From contig NZ_BNBL01000002.1 in assembly GCF_014655595.1 (NCBI RefSeq), forward strand, positions 248,001 through 312,000: a DNA stretch of 64,000 nucleotides. Direction: 5' to 3'. Every line of letters starts with the position of its first letter. The first letter of the stretch is position 1. The translations under genes and the position numbers were made by a program. Shown here in pieces: positions 42,517-51,530 of the stretch. This stretch comes from Streptomyces griseocarneus (GTDB taxonomy: Bacteria; Actinomycetota; Actinomycetes; Streptomycetales; Streptomycetaceae). The notes under the pieces are model-generated. The model was not told where the DNA came from and made no database searches. It was given only the letters and a program-made list of their open reading frames with translations.

Positions 42517-43224
42517 CTACGAACCGGCCGCCGGGCGGTAGGGGCCGGCATGGGTGGCCAGGACGGCCGCCTGGATGCGCCGCTCGACGCCGAGCTTGGC
42601 GAGCATGCGGGAGATGTGGTTCTTGACCGTCTTCTCGGACAGGAACAGCCGCTGGGCGATCTGCCGGTTGGTGAGCCCCTCACCGATGAGGGCGAGGACG
42701 TCGTGCTCGCGCGGGGAGAGCACGGCCAGGCGCTCGTCCTCCGGCCCCGGGGCGTCCTCCTCCGGCTCGCCGCCGCCGCGCAGGCTGTTCATCAGCCGGG
42801 TGGTGGTCTCCGGGTCGAGCATGGACTGGCCGGCGGCGACCGTACGGATCGCGGCGACGAGGTCCGAGCCCTTGATCTGCTTGAGGACGTAACCGGCCGC
42901 CCCGGCCATGATCGCGTCGAGGAGCGCATCGTCGTCGTCGAAGGAGGTCAGCATCAGGCACGCCAGGCCCGGCATGCGTGAGCGCAGCTCGCGGCAGACC
43001 GTGATGCCGTCGCCGTCGGGCAGCCGGACGTCCAGCACGGCCACGTCGGGCCGCAGGGCGGGGCCCCGGGTCAGGGCGTGGTCGGTGGTGCCGGCCTCGC
43101 CGACGACCGTGATGTCGTCCTCGCCGTCCAGCAGGTCATGGATGCCCCGCCGGACGACCTCGTGGTCGTCCAGCAGGAACACCCGGATCGGCCGTTCCTG
43201 GGAGAACGTCCTTGACTGGTCCAC
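42517..43224 (-). CDS. DevR/DosR-like NarL-family response regulator
   Basis: 235 residues from GTG 43224 (GGGAG 6 bases upstream; the frame is open to a GTG at 43266). A receiver domain has Asp65 in VAVLDVRLPDG, DDHEVVRRGI at the start and the YVLKQIKG segment. A LuxR-type HTH follows (LSPREHDVLALIGEGLTNRQIA, SEKTVKNHISRMLAKLGVERR). Sequence runs close to mycobacterial DevR, including SEKTVKNHISRMLAKLG. The DevS-like kinase at 25400-27079 is the best partner in the window. It shares the strand with the ABC genes upstream but with a gap of 171 bases. Confidence 0.88.
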   Translation of the reverse strand: MDQSRTFSQERPIRVFLLDDHEVVRRGIHDLLDGEDDITVVGEAGTTDHALTRGPALRPDVAVLDVRLPDGDGITVCRELRSRMPGLACLMLTSFDDDDALLDAIMAGAAGYVLKQIKGSDLVAAIRTVAAGQSMLDPETTTRLMNSLRGGGEPEEDAPGPEDERLAVLSPREHDVLALIGEGLTNRQIAQRLFLSEKTVKNHISRMLAKLGVERRIQAAVLATHAGPYRPAAGS

Positions 43225-43395
43225 TACCGCTCCCTGTCGACGGTCCGCGCGGTCGACGATCCGCACGCACGCGCTTCCACGCTTATTCGATCATGGTCCA
43301 TCGGCGGGGCGTCACGCCATGGGCCGAACGGCCCCGGCTCCCCGTCGGCGCGCACCCGGCACGGATCCGCCCGGGCCCCGGCGCGTTCCCGGTGC

Positions 43396-44229
43396 TCACG
43401 GCGCGAGGTCGCGGCGCGCGAGGAGCGCGAACGCCAGGGCGATCCCGAGCGTTCCGACGCCCGCCAGCACGCCGAACGACCCCCACGGGACCGCGCCGTG
43501 GGCCAGCACGTCGGCCGGCGCGTAATAGTGGAACGGGCTGACGAAGCGCAGCGGCGCCGCCGCCTCCCAGGCCAGCGCGACGAAGTTCACGGCGAACCCG
43601 ACCGCCCCGACCGCGATCGTCGCGCCCACCACCCTCGCCCGGTGCCGGCCCGCCGCGGACACGGCCAGGGCCGGGCCCGTCACGCACAGCGCGAAGGCCC
43701 AGCCCATCAGCCCGGCGGCGAACACCCCGCCCAGCGGCACCGCCTCGCGCAGCCGCGGCGACAGCGCCACCCCCGTGGCCACGGTCAGCGTCGCCGCGGT
43801 GTTGAGCAGCGCGGACACCACCAGGAGCGCCGCCGTGCGCTCGGCCAGCAGCCGGGTGCGCGACAGCGGACGGGCCATCAGCAGCTCGATCGTGCCGGAC
43901 TCCACGTCGGCGGCGACCGCCGCCGCGGCGAGCGAGCCGACCGCGGTGAGCTGCAGGGCGATCCAGAACGGGTGGACCAGGCCCGCGCCGAGCAGCCCCG
44001 GATAGCTGGCGATCGACACCTCGCCGCTGGTTCCGCTGAAGGCCCTGAAGACGGCGGGCGGCCGCCGCCCGCCGGCCGAGAAGAACGTCGTGGGCGGCAC
44101 GGTGTCGACGATCACCACGATGAGGGTCTCGAAGACGACCATGCCGAGCAGCAGCGCCACCAGCATCCGCCGGCGGCGCAGCAGCGCCAGCCACAAGAGC
44201 GGGAAGCCGCGCCCGCTGCCGCCGTTCAC
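43396..44229 (-). CDS. ABC-2 type transporter permease
   Basis: 277 residues, six membrane segments (LVALLLGMVVFETLIVVIV, LTAVGSLAAAAVAADVESGTIELLMARPLSRTRLL, later helices). The segment DVESGTIELLMARPLSR is typical of ABC-2 permeases. ATG 44229 overlaps the ATPase stop by 4 bases, so they form an exporter pair. The substrate (drug, lipid or peptide) is unknown. Confidence 0.82.
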   Translation of the reverse strand: MNGGSGRGFPLLWLALLRRRRMLVALLLGMVVFETLIVVIVDTVPPTTFFSAGGRRPPAVFRAFSGTSGEVSIASYPGLLGAGLVHPFWIALQLTAVGSLAAAAVAADVESGTIELLMARPLSRTRLLAERTAALLVVSALLNTAATLTVATGVALSPRLREAVPLGGVFAAGLMGWAFALCVTGPALAVSAAGRHRARVVGATIAVGAVGFAVNFVALAWEAAAPLRFVSPFHYYAPADVLAHGAVPWGSFGVLAGVGTLGIALAFALLARRDLAP

Positions 44230-45182
44230 GGCCGCTCCTCCCGCCGGACGTCCTGTCCGGACACGTCCGGCCGTACGCCGGGCGCGTCGCGGTAGAGGTC
44301 CAGGAACGCCTCCTCCAGCCCCGCCTCCTCGACGGTCAGGTCGGTCACGGGCAGGGTCAGCAGGTCACGCAGCGCGGCCACCACCTCGTGCGGCGGGATC
44401 AGCAGTTCGACGCGGTCGTCCTCCCAGCGCGGCGACCACCGCTCGGCCCCGGGGAGCGGCCGGCGTCCGCGACCGTCGGAGAAGGTCAGCCGCACCCTGC
44501 GGGCCCGGGCCTCGCGCAGCGCCGCCACCGACCGCACGGTCACCAGGTGTCCTTTGCGTACGATCGCCACCCGCCCGCAGCTGCGCTGGACCTCGGGCAG
44601 GACGTGACTGGAGAGCAGCACCGTGCGGCCGGCCGCCGCGGCCTCGGCCAGCAGCTCGTAGAACGTCTCCTGGACCAGCGGGTCCAGGCCCTCGGTCGGC
44701 TCGTCCAGCACGACCAGCTCCGGGTCGTGCTGCAGGGCCTGGACCAGGCCCAGCTTCTGCTTGGTCCCGTGCGAGTACGCGGCGACCGGCCGCCCGAGGT
44801 CGCCGGAGGACAGCCGCAGGCGCTCGCAGAGTTCCGCGCGGCGCGGGGTGGGGGCGCGGCTCAGGCGCGCCAGCAGGTCCAGCGTCCGGGCGCCGGTCAG
44901 CTCGGGGTACAGACGCAGCTCGCCGGGCAGGTAGCCCAGCGCGGGGGCGAGCGCGCGGTGGTCGGCGACCGGGTCGAGCCCCAGCACCCGCACGCGGCCC
45001 GCGGTCGGCTTCAGCAGCCCCACCAGGCACCGCAGGGTCGTCGTCTTGCCCGCCCCGTTCGGGCCCAGGAAGCCGAACACCTCGCCCGTGCCGACCGTGA
45101 TGTCGAGCCGTTCGACGCCCACGGTCCGGCCGTAACGCTTGGTCAGCGAGCTGATCTCGATGGCGGGTCCGGTGGCACGCAT
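44226..45182 (-). CDS. ABC transporter ATP-binding protein
   Basis: 318 residues. Walker A GPNGAGKTTT, a degenerate signature motif (SHGTKQKLGL) and Walker B LVVLDEPTEGLDP are present, followed by the H-loop LLSSHVL. A C-terminal extension of about 85 residues ends in EEAGLEEAFLDLY, typical of the DrrA/CcmA-like subfamily with ABC-2 permeases. GGAG precedes ATG 45182. Forms an exporter with the downstream permease. It lies 77 bases downstream of the alcohol dehydrogenase gene on the same strand. Confidence 0.88.
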   Translation of the reverse strand: MRATGPAIEISSLTKRYGRTVGVERLDITVGTGEVFGFLGPNGAGKTTTLRCLVGLLKPTAGRVRVLGLDPVADHRALAPALGYLPGELRLYPELTGARTLDLLARLSRAPTPRRAELCERLRLSSGDLGRPVAAYSHGTKQKLGLVQALQHDPELVVLDEPTEGLDPLVQETFYELLAEAAAAGRTVLLSSHVLPEVQRSCGRVAIVRKGHLVTVRSVAALREARARRVRLTFSDGRGRRPLPGAERWSPRWEDDRVELLIPPHEVVAALRDLLTLPVTDLTVEEAGLEEAFLDLYRDAPGVRPDVSGQDVRREERP

Positions 45183-45259
45183 CCAAAGCTCCTCTCGCCG
45201 GACGGGCGGTGGGACGCCGACGGGACACCGACGGGACGCCGGCCGCGGGTGTCGGCGGA

Positions 45260-46282
45260 TCAGTGGTCCGCCACCAGCACCGCCGCCCCCGTGACGTGGC
45301 CGCCCGCCAGGTCCGCGAGGGCCTCGTCGGCCCGGCTCATCCGGTACGGCCGCACATGGACGACCGGGGGGTGCCGGGCCGCCTCGGCGAGGTAGGCCCG
45401 GCCGTCCGCCCGGGTGTTGGCGGTGACACTGCGCACCGTGCGTTCCTGGAACAGATGCCGCTGGTACGTCAGGGCCGGGATGTCGCTGAGGTGGATGCCC
45501 GCCACCGCGAGCGTGCCGCCGCGGTCGAGGGCCTCGAGCGCCACCGGCACGAGGTCGCCGACGGGGGCGAAGAGGATCGCCGCGTCCAGCGGCTCGGGCG
45601 GCGCGTCGCGGGCGTCGCCCGCCGAGGCCGCGCCGAGCTCCAGGGCCAGGCGCCGGGCTCCCTCGCCCCGGGTGAGTACGTGGACGGTGGCGCCCCGGGC
45701 CGCGGCCAGCTGGGCGGTCAGGTGGGCGGAGGCTCCGAAGCCGTAGAGGCCGAGCCTGCCGCCGGGCGGCAGCTGGGCCCGCTCCAGCGCCCGGTAGCCG
45801 ATGATGCCCGCGCACAGCAGCGGCGCCAGCTCCTCGTCCGCCGGGCCCTCCGGCAGCCGGTAGACGAAGCGGGCGTCGGCCACCATGTGGTCCGCGTAGC
45901 CGCCGTGGACGTCCCAGCCGGTGTAGCGGGAGGCGGGGCACAGGTTCTCCCGGCCCGCCAGGCAGTACCGGCAGCGGCCGCAGGTCAGCGCGAGCCAGGC
46001 GGCGCCGACCCGGTCGCCGGGCGCGAAGCCCTGGGCGTCCGGTCCGCACGCCACCACCCGGCCCACGATCTCGTGGCCGGGGGTGCACCCCGGCAGGCGC
46101 GGCGGCAGGTCGCCCTCCGCGAGGTGGAGGTCCGTACGGCACACGCCGCACGCGCGCACCTCGAGCAGCAGTTCCGTGCCGCCCGGCGCGGCCGGGGCGC
46201 GGCGCACGCGGCGCAGCGGGTGCTCGGGCGCCGGGGCCGGGTGGTCGACCACCCAGGCCGTGCCGGCCTCACGCGTGGTCAT
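45260..46282 (-). CDS. Zinc-dependent alcohol dehydrogenase
   Basis: 340 residues of the medium-chain family. Catalytic zinc ligands in [14 protein letters not shown] (Cys) and GHEIVG; the structural zinc site with four Cys in [15 protein letters not shown]; the NAD site [14 protein letters not shown]. The class is close to AdhA-type, cinnamyl-type enzymes. Its closest role parallel is the alcohol dehydrogenase next to universal stress proteins in the OsdR region of S. coelicolor. ATG 46282 faces the universal stress protein gene across 423 bases. Confidence 0.9.
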   Translation of the reverse strand: MTTREAGTAWVVDHPAPAPEHPLRRVRRAPAAPGGTELLLEVRACGVCRTDLHLAEGDLPPRLPGCTPGHEIVGRVVACGPDAQGFAPGDRVGAAWLALTCGRCRYCLAGRENLCPASRYTGWDVHGGYADHMVADARFVYRLPEGPADEELAPLLCAGIIGYRALERAQLPPGGRLGLYGFGASAHLTAQLAAARGATVHVLTRGEGARRLALELGAASAGDARDAPPEPLDAAILFAPVGDLVPVALEALDRGGTLAVAGIHLSDIPALTYQRHLFQERTVRSVTANTRADGRAYLAEAARHPPVVHVRPYRMSRADEALADLAGGHVTGAAVLVADH

Positions 46283-46705
46283 CGCGCTCACCTCCGCTCG
46301 CTGTCTCCACCGTGCGCCGGAGGAGGACGCGGGGCAACGCACGGGACGGGGGAGCCGGGTGCGACGCCGGACGACGCACGTGAGCGAGGGCAGCGAGGGG
46401 AACCGGGAAAGGGCCAGGTGTCCCTCCGCCGGTGACCGCCCGGCCCATGCGCGCGCCGCCCGCCCGCCGCGAGGCTGGGAGCAGCCCGGCCGGACACCCG
46501 TCCCGCGCCCGTCCCCGGCCGGGCTCCCGCCGGGGCCGCCGGGCCGGCCGGAGCCGGAACGCCGAGGGCGCGCTCCGGCGGCCCGGCGGGATACGACGTG
46601 CCGGGCCGACACTGGAAGCAGGACCTTCCCGGCCCCGGCCCGGCCCGGCACGGACCGGGGCCCGGGCCCGGTGACGAGGCACCGAGACGGACGGAGGCGG
46701 TCGCG
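46283..46705. promoter_or_regulatory. Divergent promoter region with a DevR-box-like palindrome
   Basis: 423 bases between adh and the universal stress gene. GGGCC-AGGT-GTCCC at 46411-46424 matches nine of ten bases of the DevR/DosR core GGGAC-N4-GTCCC. The rest is GC-rich with many short inverted repeats and holds no likely gene. Confidence 0.5.
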
Positions 46706-47620
46706 ATGGAGCCCGCACCCATCACCGCGGGACTGGACGGCTCGGCCGAGAGCCTGGCCGCCGCCCACTGGGCCGCGGCGGAGGCGGCCCGGCGCGGGCT
46801 CGCCCTGCGCCTGCTCCACGCCTGGATCCTCCACGTCCCCGAGCCGGCGGACGTCCCGCCCGAGCGGGACCGCGACTACTGGGCGAAGCGCATCGTGCAC
46901 GCCGCGCACGCCGAGGTCCGCGCCCGGTTCCCGGCCCTGGACGTCACCGAGGACATCGTGGCGGACGAACCCGGCGCGGCCCTGCTGAAGGCGGCGGAGG
47001 CCTCGGCCATGGTCGTCCTCGGCTCGCGCGGCCTGGACCGCCTCGAGAGCTTCTTCCTCGGCGACGTCGGACTCCACGTCGCCGGGAGGGCCGAGCGGCC
47101 GGTGGTGCTCGTACGGACCGGCATGGGCTCGCGCCCCCGGCACCCCGCCCCCGCCGCCTCTCCCACCGGCTCTTCCGCCGGGTCACCCGCCGGCGGCGGA
47201 GGCGTCGTCCTGGGACTCGGCCTGCGCCGCCCGGCGCACGACCTGCTCGACTTCGCGTTCGACGCCGCCGCCGCGCGCGGGGTGCCCCTGCGCGTGCTGC
47301 ACGGCCGCCCGCTGCCCGTCCAGGCGTACGCGCCCTGGGGCGTGGACCCCGAGGTCGCCCAGGAGATCACCGAGCACGCGGAGCTGGAGGTCGCACAGGC
47401 GCTGCGGCCGTGGCGCGAGAGGCACCCGGACGTCACCGTGATCGACGCCGTCAGCCTGGAGAGCCCCGCCAAGGCCGTCGTCCGCGCGGCCGGGGGAGCC
47501 GACCTCCTGGTCGTCGGCCGCCGCCGGCACCGCCCGGCGCTCGTCCCCCGCCTCAGCGCGGTGGCCCAGGCGTGCGTGCACCACGCCCCGTGCCCGGTCG
47601 TGGTGGTGCCGCACGACTGA
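46706..47620 (+). CDS. Universal stress protein, two UspA domains
   Basis: 304 residues with two UspA folds. The first has [19 protein letters not shown] and [20 protein letters not shown], and ends with VVLVRTG. The second starts [22 protein letters not shown] and ends with [12 protein letters not shown], then VVVVPHD. The ATP-binding G-2x-G-9x-G motif is clear in domain 1 and partly changed in domain 2. A short Pro/Ser/Gly linker joins them. GGAGG precedes ATG 46706. It is divergent from adh, a pair typical of DevR/OsdR-controlled genes. Confidence 0.88.
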   Translation: MEPAPITAGLDGSAESLAAAHWAAAEAARRGLALRLLHAWILHVPEPADVPPERDRDYWAKRIVHAAHAEVRARFPALDVTEDIVADEPGAALLKAAEASAMVVLGSRGLDRLESFFLGDVGLHVAGRAERPVVLVRTGMGSRPRHPAPAASPTGSSAGSPAGGGGVVLGLGLRRPAHDLLDFAFDAAAARGVPLRVLHGRPLPVQAYAPWGVDPEVAQEITEHAELEVAQALRPWRERHPDVTVIDAVSLESPAKAVVRAAGGADLLVVGRRRHRPALVPRLSAVAQACVHHAPCPVVVVPHD

Positions 47621-47624
47621 CGCC

Positions 47625-47656
47625 CCTGACCGATCGCCAACCTGACCGATCGCCAA
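47625..47656. repeat. Perfect 16-bp tandem repeat between convergent genes
   Basis: CCTGACCGATCGCCAA is repeated twice with no gap, right after the universal stress gene stop and before the glutamate decarboxylase end. A short recent duplication; no hairpin is formed by it. Confidence 0.7.
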
Positions 47657-47686
47657 GAAGTGCGGTGCGGACGGGCGCGCCCGGCG

Positions 47687-49102
47687 TCAGTGGTGGAACG
47701 CCGTCACCGGCCGCTCGGGCCGGGCCGGCGGGGCGGGCTGCGCGCGCAGCTCGGGCAGCAGGGCGGTGAGGTCGGCCAGCAGCAGGTCCGCCAGGTCGCG
47801 GGAGAAGCCGTTGCGGCAGACGATGCGCAGGACCGACAGGTCCTCCCGGTTCGGCGGGAACGTGTAGGCGGGCACCAGCCAGCCGCGCTCGCGCAGGCGG
47901 CGCGAGACGTCGAAGACGTCGAAGTTCGTCACCCCGTCGGCGGTGGTGAAGGCGAACACCGGCAGCTGGTCGCCGTGCGTGAGCAGCCGGAAGTCGCCCA
48001 GGGCGCCGATGCGTTCGGCGAGGCCGCGGGCCACGTCGCGGGCGTTGCGCTGCACGGCCCGGAAGCCCTCGCGGCCCAGGCGCAGGAAGGTGTAGTACTG
48101 CGCCGCCACCTGGGCGCCGGGACGCGAGAAGTTCAGGGCGAACGTCGGCATGTCGCCGCCCAGGTAGTTGACGCGGAAGACCAGCTCCTCCGGCAGTGCG
48201 GCCCGGTCCCGCCACAGCGCCCAGCCCACACCGGGGTAGACCAGGCCGTACTTGTGCCCGGAGGTGTTGACCGACGCCACGCGCGGCAGCCGGAAGTCCC
48301 ACACCAGGTCCTCGTCGAGGAACGGCGCGATCATCGCGCCGGAGGCGCCGTCCACATGGACCGGGACGTCCAGGCCGGTGCGTTCCTGGAGGTCGTCCAG
48401 GGCCGCGCAGACGTCGGCGACCGGTTCGTAGGACCCGTCGAAGGTGGAGCCGAGGACGGTGACGACGCCGATGGTGTTCTCGTCGCACAGGCCGGCGGCG
48501 GCTTGGGGGTCGAGGTGGAAGCGGTCGCCCTCCAGGGGGACCTGGCGCGCCTCGACCTCCCAGAAGTTGCAGAACTTCTCCCAGCAGACCTGGACGTTCG
48601 CGCCCATCACCAGGTTGGGCCGGACGCCGGCCGACGGGTAGCGGCCGGCGTTGGCGAGCGCCCAGCGGCGCTTGAAGGCCAGGCCCGCGAGCATGCAGGC
48701 CTCGCTCGAGCCGGTGGTCGAACACCCCACGGCGGCGGCCGGGTCGGGGGCGTGCCACAGGTCGGCGAGCATCGTCACACAGCGCTGTTCCAGCTCGGCG
48801 GTGCGCGGGTACTCGTCCTTGTCGATCATGTTCTTGTCGCGGCACTCGGCCAGCAGCACCGCCGCCTGCGGCTCCATCCACGTGGTGACGAACGTGGCGA
48901 GGTTGAGCCGGGCGTTGCCGTCGAGCATCAGCTCGTCGTGGACGAACTGGTAGGCGGCGTGCGGCGGCATCGGTCCGTCGGGCAGGCAGTGGCGCGGCGG
49001 CTCGGCCGCCATGTCCGACAGCGGATCGGCCGCGCCGTAGAAGGGGTTGAGCGAGTAGCCGCGCCGGCCGGGACCGCCGTGCTCGCCCTGGTGCAGCGTC
49101 AT
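47687..49102 (-). CDS. gad: Glutamate decarboxylase
   Basis: 471 residues, PLP-dependent group II decarboxylase. SVNTSGHKYGLVYPG puts the PLP Lys at 284, with HVDGASGAMIAPF and GSSEACMLAG upstream. It converts glutamate to GABA and consumes a proton, giving acid or redox stress tolerance. GGAGG precedes ATG 49102. The gene follows an oxygen-binding di-iron protein gene by 12 bases on the same strand; the two form an operon. Confidence 0.93.
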   Translation of the reverse strand: MTLHQGEHGGPGRRGYSLNPFYGAADPLSDMAAEPPRHCLPDGPMPPHAAYQFVHDELMLDGNARLNLATFVTTWMEPQAAVLLAECRDKNMIDKDEYPRTAELEQRCVTMLADLWHAPDPAAAVGCSTTGSSEACMLAGLAFKRRWALANAGRYPSAGVRPNLVMGANVQVCWEKFCNFWEVEARQVPLEGDRFHLDPQAAAGLCDENTIGVVTVLGSTFDGSYEPVADVCAALDDLQERTGLDVPVHVDGASGAMIAPFLDEDLVWDFRLPRVASVNTSGHKYGLVYPGVGWALWRDRAALPEELVFRVNYLGGDMPTFALNFSRPGAQVAAQYYTFLRLGREGFRAVQRNARDVARGLAERIGALGDFRLLTHGDQLPVFAFTTADGVTNFDVFDVSRRLRERGWLVPAYTFPPNREDLSVLRIVCRNGFSRDLADLLLADLTALLPELRAQPAPPARPERPVTAFHH

Positions 49103-49114
49103 CGCGCCGCCTCC

Positions 49115-49834
49115 TCAGCCGTCCTGGGAACGGGCGAACCGCTCGGCGTAGCCGGTGGCCAGTTCGCGCAGCGCCGTGCCGCAGTCGCCCGCGTACGCGG
49201 GGCCGTGCATCAGGCCCAGCGTGGTGGGTTCCAGATCGGCCAGCCGCCGCATGGCGGGCGCCGTGCCGGCCGTCAGACAGGTCGCGCCGAAGACGTCCTC
49301 GGCCGCGAGCGCCGGGCCGACGATCTCCCGCTCGGTCAGCGCCGGCGCGTCCCCGATCGCGGTGAAGAGGTCACCGCACAGGAGGGTGCCGGTCGTCTCC
49401 TCGTACAGCAGCCCCGCGTCCCAGCCGTGCGGCACGTGCGGGGTCTCCAGGCGCCGCACCCGCTTGCCGCCGAGGTCGATCACCTCGCCGTCGTCCAGGG
49501 GCACCGGCTGCCGGTCGGACAGGTCGTTCACCGACACCAGGCACCCCGTCGCGCCGTGCGCGACCTTCGCCCGGGGGGCCGCGGCCACCCACTCGTTCAG
49601 CGAACCGCACTCGTCGGCCTCGACGTGGCCGAAGGTGATCCAGCCCAGTCGCTCGACGGGCGTCACCCGGCCGACGGCCTCGGACACCAGCGGGAAGAGC
49701 GCCCTGAGCCCGCAGTGGAACAGCAGCGGTTCCTCGGCGTCGACGAGGAACTGGTTGAACATGAAGTCGGCGTCGGGGATGTACGTCGACAGCCGGTAGA
49801 TGTCCGGCGCGATCTCCGTGACCTGGGTCTCCAC
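49115..49834 (-). CDS. Oxygen-binding di-iron protein (MBL-fold ODP-type)
   Basis: 239 residues from GTG 49834 (GAGGA at a good distance; GTG 49840 is an alternative). MBL fold like the first half of flavo-di-iron proteins: HVEADECG gives His70, Glu72 and Asp74, then ETPHVPHGWDAG, LLCGDLF and LMHGPAY supply the other metal ligands. No flavodoxin domain follows, as in ODP family oxygen sensors. First in an operon with glutamate decarboxylase. Likely senses or reduces oxygen or NO; not shown. Confidence 0.8.
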   Translation of the reverse strand: METQVTEIAPDIYRLSTYIPDADFMFNQFLVDAEEPLLFHCGLRALFPLVSEAVGRVTPVERLGWITFGHVEADECGSLNEWVAAAPRAKVAHGATGCLVSVNDLSDRQPVPLDDGEVIDLGGKRVRRLETPHVPHGWDAGLLYEETTGTLLCGDLFTAIGDAPALTEREIVGPALAAEDVFGATCLTAGTAPAMRRLADLEPTTLGLMHGPAYAGDCGTALRELATGYAERFARSQDG

Positions 49835-49869
49835 CGGCACCGTCCTCGCCCTGATCCCGTGCCCGTCCG

Positions 49870-49890
49870 CAGTGGGCGCACCCACCACTG
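49870..49890. promoter_or_regulatory. Inverted repeat upstream of the di-iron protein gene
   Basis: CAGTGG and CCACTG face each other across 9 bases, 36-56 bases upstream of the GTG start at 49834. A possible operator. A second, longer palindrome (GGGTGGGGCCGGCCCCACCC) lies at 49965-49984, nearer the esterase gene. Confidence 0.4.
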
Positions 49891-50032
49891 TGACCCAGGC
49901 CGCCGGGGGCGCCCGGCCAACACGCCGGTGCCGACCCGCCGGTGCCGGCGGGGTGGGGCCGCCCGGGTGGGGCCGGCCCCACCCCGTCAGGGGGGAGCGC
50001 CGGATGGCGGCCGCGGCCGCCCGGCCGGAACC

Positions 50033-51457
50033 ATGAACGGCATGGCACACAAGGCACCTCACCTCCGGCAGCGCCACCGCGCGTCGTCGGCACTGGCCGC
50101 GCTGCTGCTGTGCGCGGGCGTCTCCGCCACCGCCGTCGCGCAACCTGCCGCCGCTTCCCCGGCCGCCGCCCGGCCGGCCGCGTCCGCGGCGGAGCAGGGC
50201 GCCGCCGATCCCGTGGCGGCCCTCACCCGCGCCGCGTACCCGCTGCGCACCACCGAACCGGGCGGCGACCTGCGGGACCTGCGGCCGCTGGGCCGGATGA
50301 TCGGCGACGCCGGCGTGGTCGGCCTGGGCGAGGCCACCCACAGCTCGCACGAGTTCTTCACCAACAAGCACCGCGTCCTGCGCTACCTCGTCGAGGAGAA
50401 GGGCTTCACCGCCTTCGCCCTCGAGGCGCCGTGGAGCACCGGGCTGCGCATCGACGACTACGTCGTGCACGGCAAGGGGGACCCGCAGCAGATCATGAAG
50501 GAGGAGTTCCAGCGCGACTACGGCTTCTGGAACACCCGGGAGTACCTGGACCTCATCAAGTGGATGAGGCAGTACAACATCCACCACGAGAAGAAGGTCC
50601 ACTTCGTCGGCGACGACATCGGCCACGCCGGGCCGCGGGTCTTCGACGAGGTCACCCGCTACGTCGCCGAACACCACCCCGGCCTGCGGGCCCGCTTCGC
50701 GGAGCTCTACCGGGGGCAGCGCCCGGCGGACGGCACGAGCGTCGGTGACCGCATGAAGGCCCTCCTCCAGCGGCCCCTGGCCGAGCGGAAGGACATGGCC
50801 GACCGGTCCCGCCGGGCGCTCGAGCTGCTGAGCGCGCAGCGGCCGGCCGCCGGCCGTGCGCAGTTCGACCTCGCCGTGCAGCACGCGCGGAACATCGCGC
50901 AGGTCGCCGGCCAGTACGCCTACGACCTGAACGACACCGCCGACGTCACCCGGGCCATGCTCTACCGCGACGAGCAGATGGCCGCCAACGTCGCCTGGTG
51001 GCGGGAGCACACGGGCGGCAAGGTCCTGCTCTCCGCGCACAACGCGCACGTGGCCTACGTGAGCGACGACGAGAGGTACCCCAAGGTGCAGGGCGCCTTC
51101 CTGCGGGACCGGCTCGGCAAGGACTACGTCAACGTCCGGCTGACCTTCGACGCCGGTTCGTTCAACGCGACGACCGACCCGGAGGAGACGAAGATCGAGG
51201 TCTGCACGGTCGGCTCCGCCGGACCCGGCAGCAACGAACACACCCTGGACCGGGTGCCGTACCGCGACTACGTCCTCGACATGCGCACCGCCCCCGCCGC
51301 GGCCCGCGCCTGGCTGAACGTGGCACGGCCGACCCGCAACATCGGCACGGCCTACCCCGAACCGCTGTACCGGACGGCGCTCGCGCCCTCGTACGACGTC
51401 CTCATCCACCTGCACCGCGTCACGGCGGCCCGGCTGCTGCCCGGCGCCACCGGCTGA
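50033..51457 (+). CDS. Secreted erythromycin-esterase family protein
   Basis: 474 residues. Signal peptide to about residue 44 (SSALAALLLCAGVSATAVAQPAAA). The erythromycin-esterase domain follows, with GEATHSSHEFF near residue 100 and catalytic-type residues His/Glu in ALEAPWS and HFVGDDIGH, then LLSAHNAHVAYV. Secretion argues against a cytosolic macrolide-resistance role; family members also hydrolyse other esters. ATG 50033 (or 50042) has a weak ribosome site. It ends at a perfect 17-bp hairpin. Confidence 0.85.
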   Translation: MNGMAHKAPHLRQRHRASSALAALLLCAGVSATAVAQPAAASPAAARPAASAAEQGAADPVAALTRAAYPLRTTEPGGDLRDLRPLGRMIGDAGVVGLGEATHSSHEFFTNKHRVLRYLVEEKGFTAFALEAPWSTGLRIDDYVVHGKGDPQQIMKEEFQRDYGFWNTREYLDLIKWMRQYNIHHEKKVHFVGDDIGHAGPRVFDEVTRYVAEHHPGLRARFAELYRGQRPADGTSVGDRMKALLQRPLAERKDMADRSRRALELLSAQRPAAGRAQFDLAVQHARNIAQVAGQYAYDLNDTADVTRAMLYRDEQMAANVAWWREHTGGKVLLSAHNAHVAYVSDDERYPKVQGAFLRDRLGKDYVNVRLTFDAGSFNATTDPEETKIEVCTVGSAGPGSNEHTLDRVPYRDYVLDMRTAPAAARAWLNVARPTRNIGTAYPEPLYRTALAPSYDVLIHLHRVTAARLLPGATG

Positions 51458-51460
51458 CCG

Positions 51461-51499
51461 CGCGGGACCGCCCCGGCTCCGTGCCGGGGCGGTCCCGCG
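51461..51499. terminator. Bidirectional terminator between esterase and rplY
   Basis: Perfect 17-bp stem (CGCGGGACCGCCCCGGC) with a 5-base loop between two convergent genes. Confidence 0.8.
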
Positions 51500-51530
51500 G
51501 ATCGTCGCGTGGGGAGGAGCCGAGGGCGTC

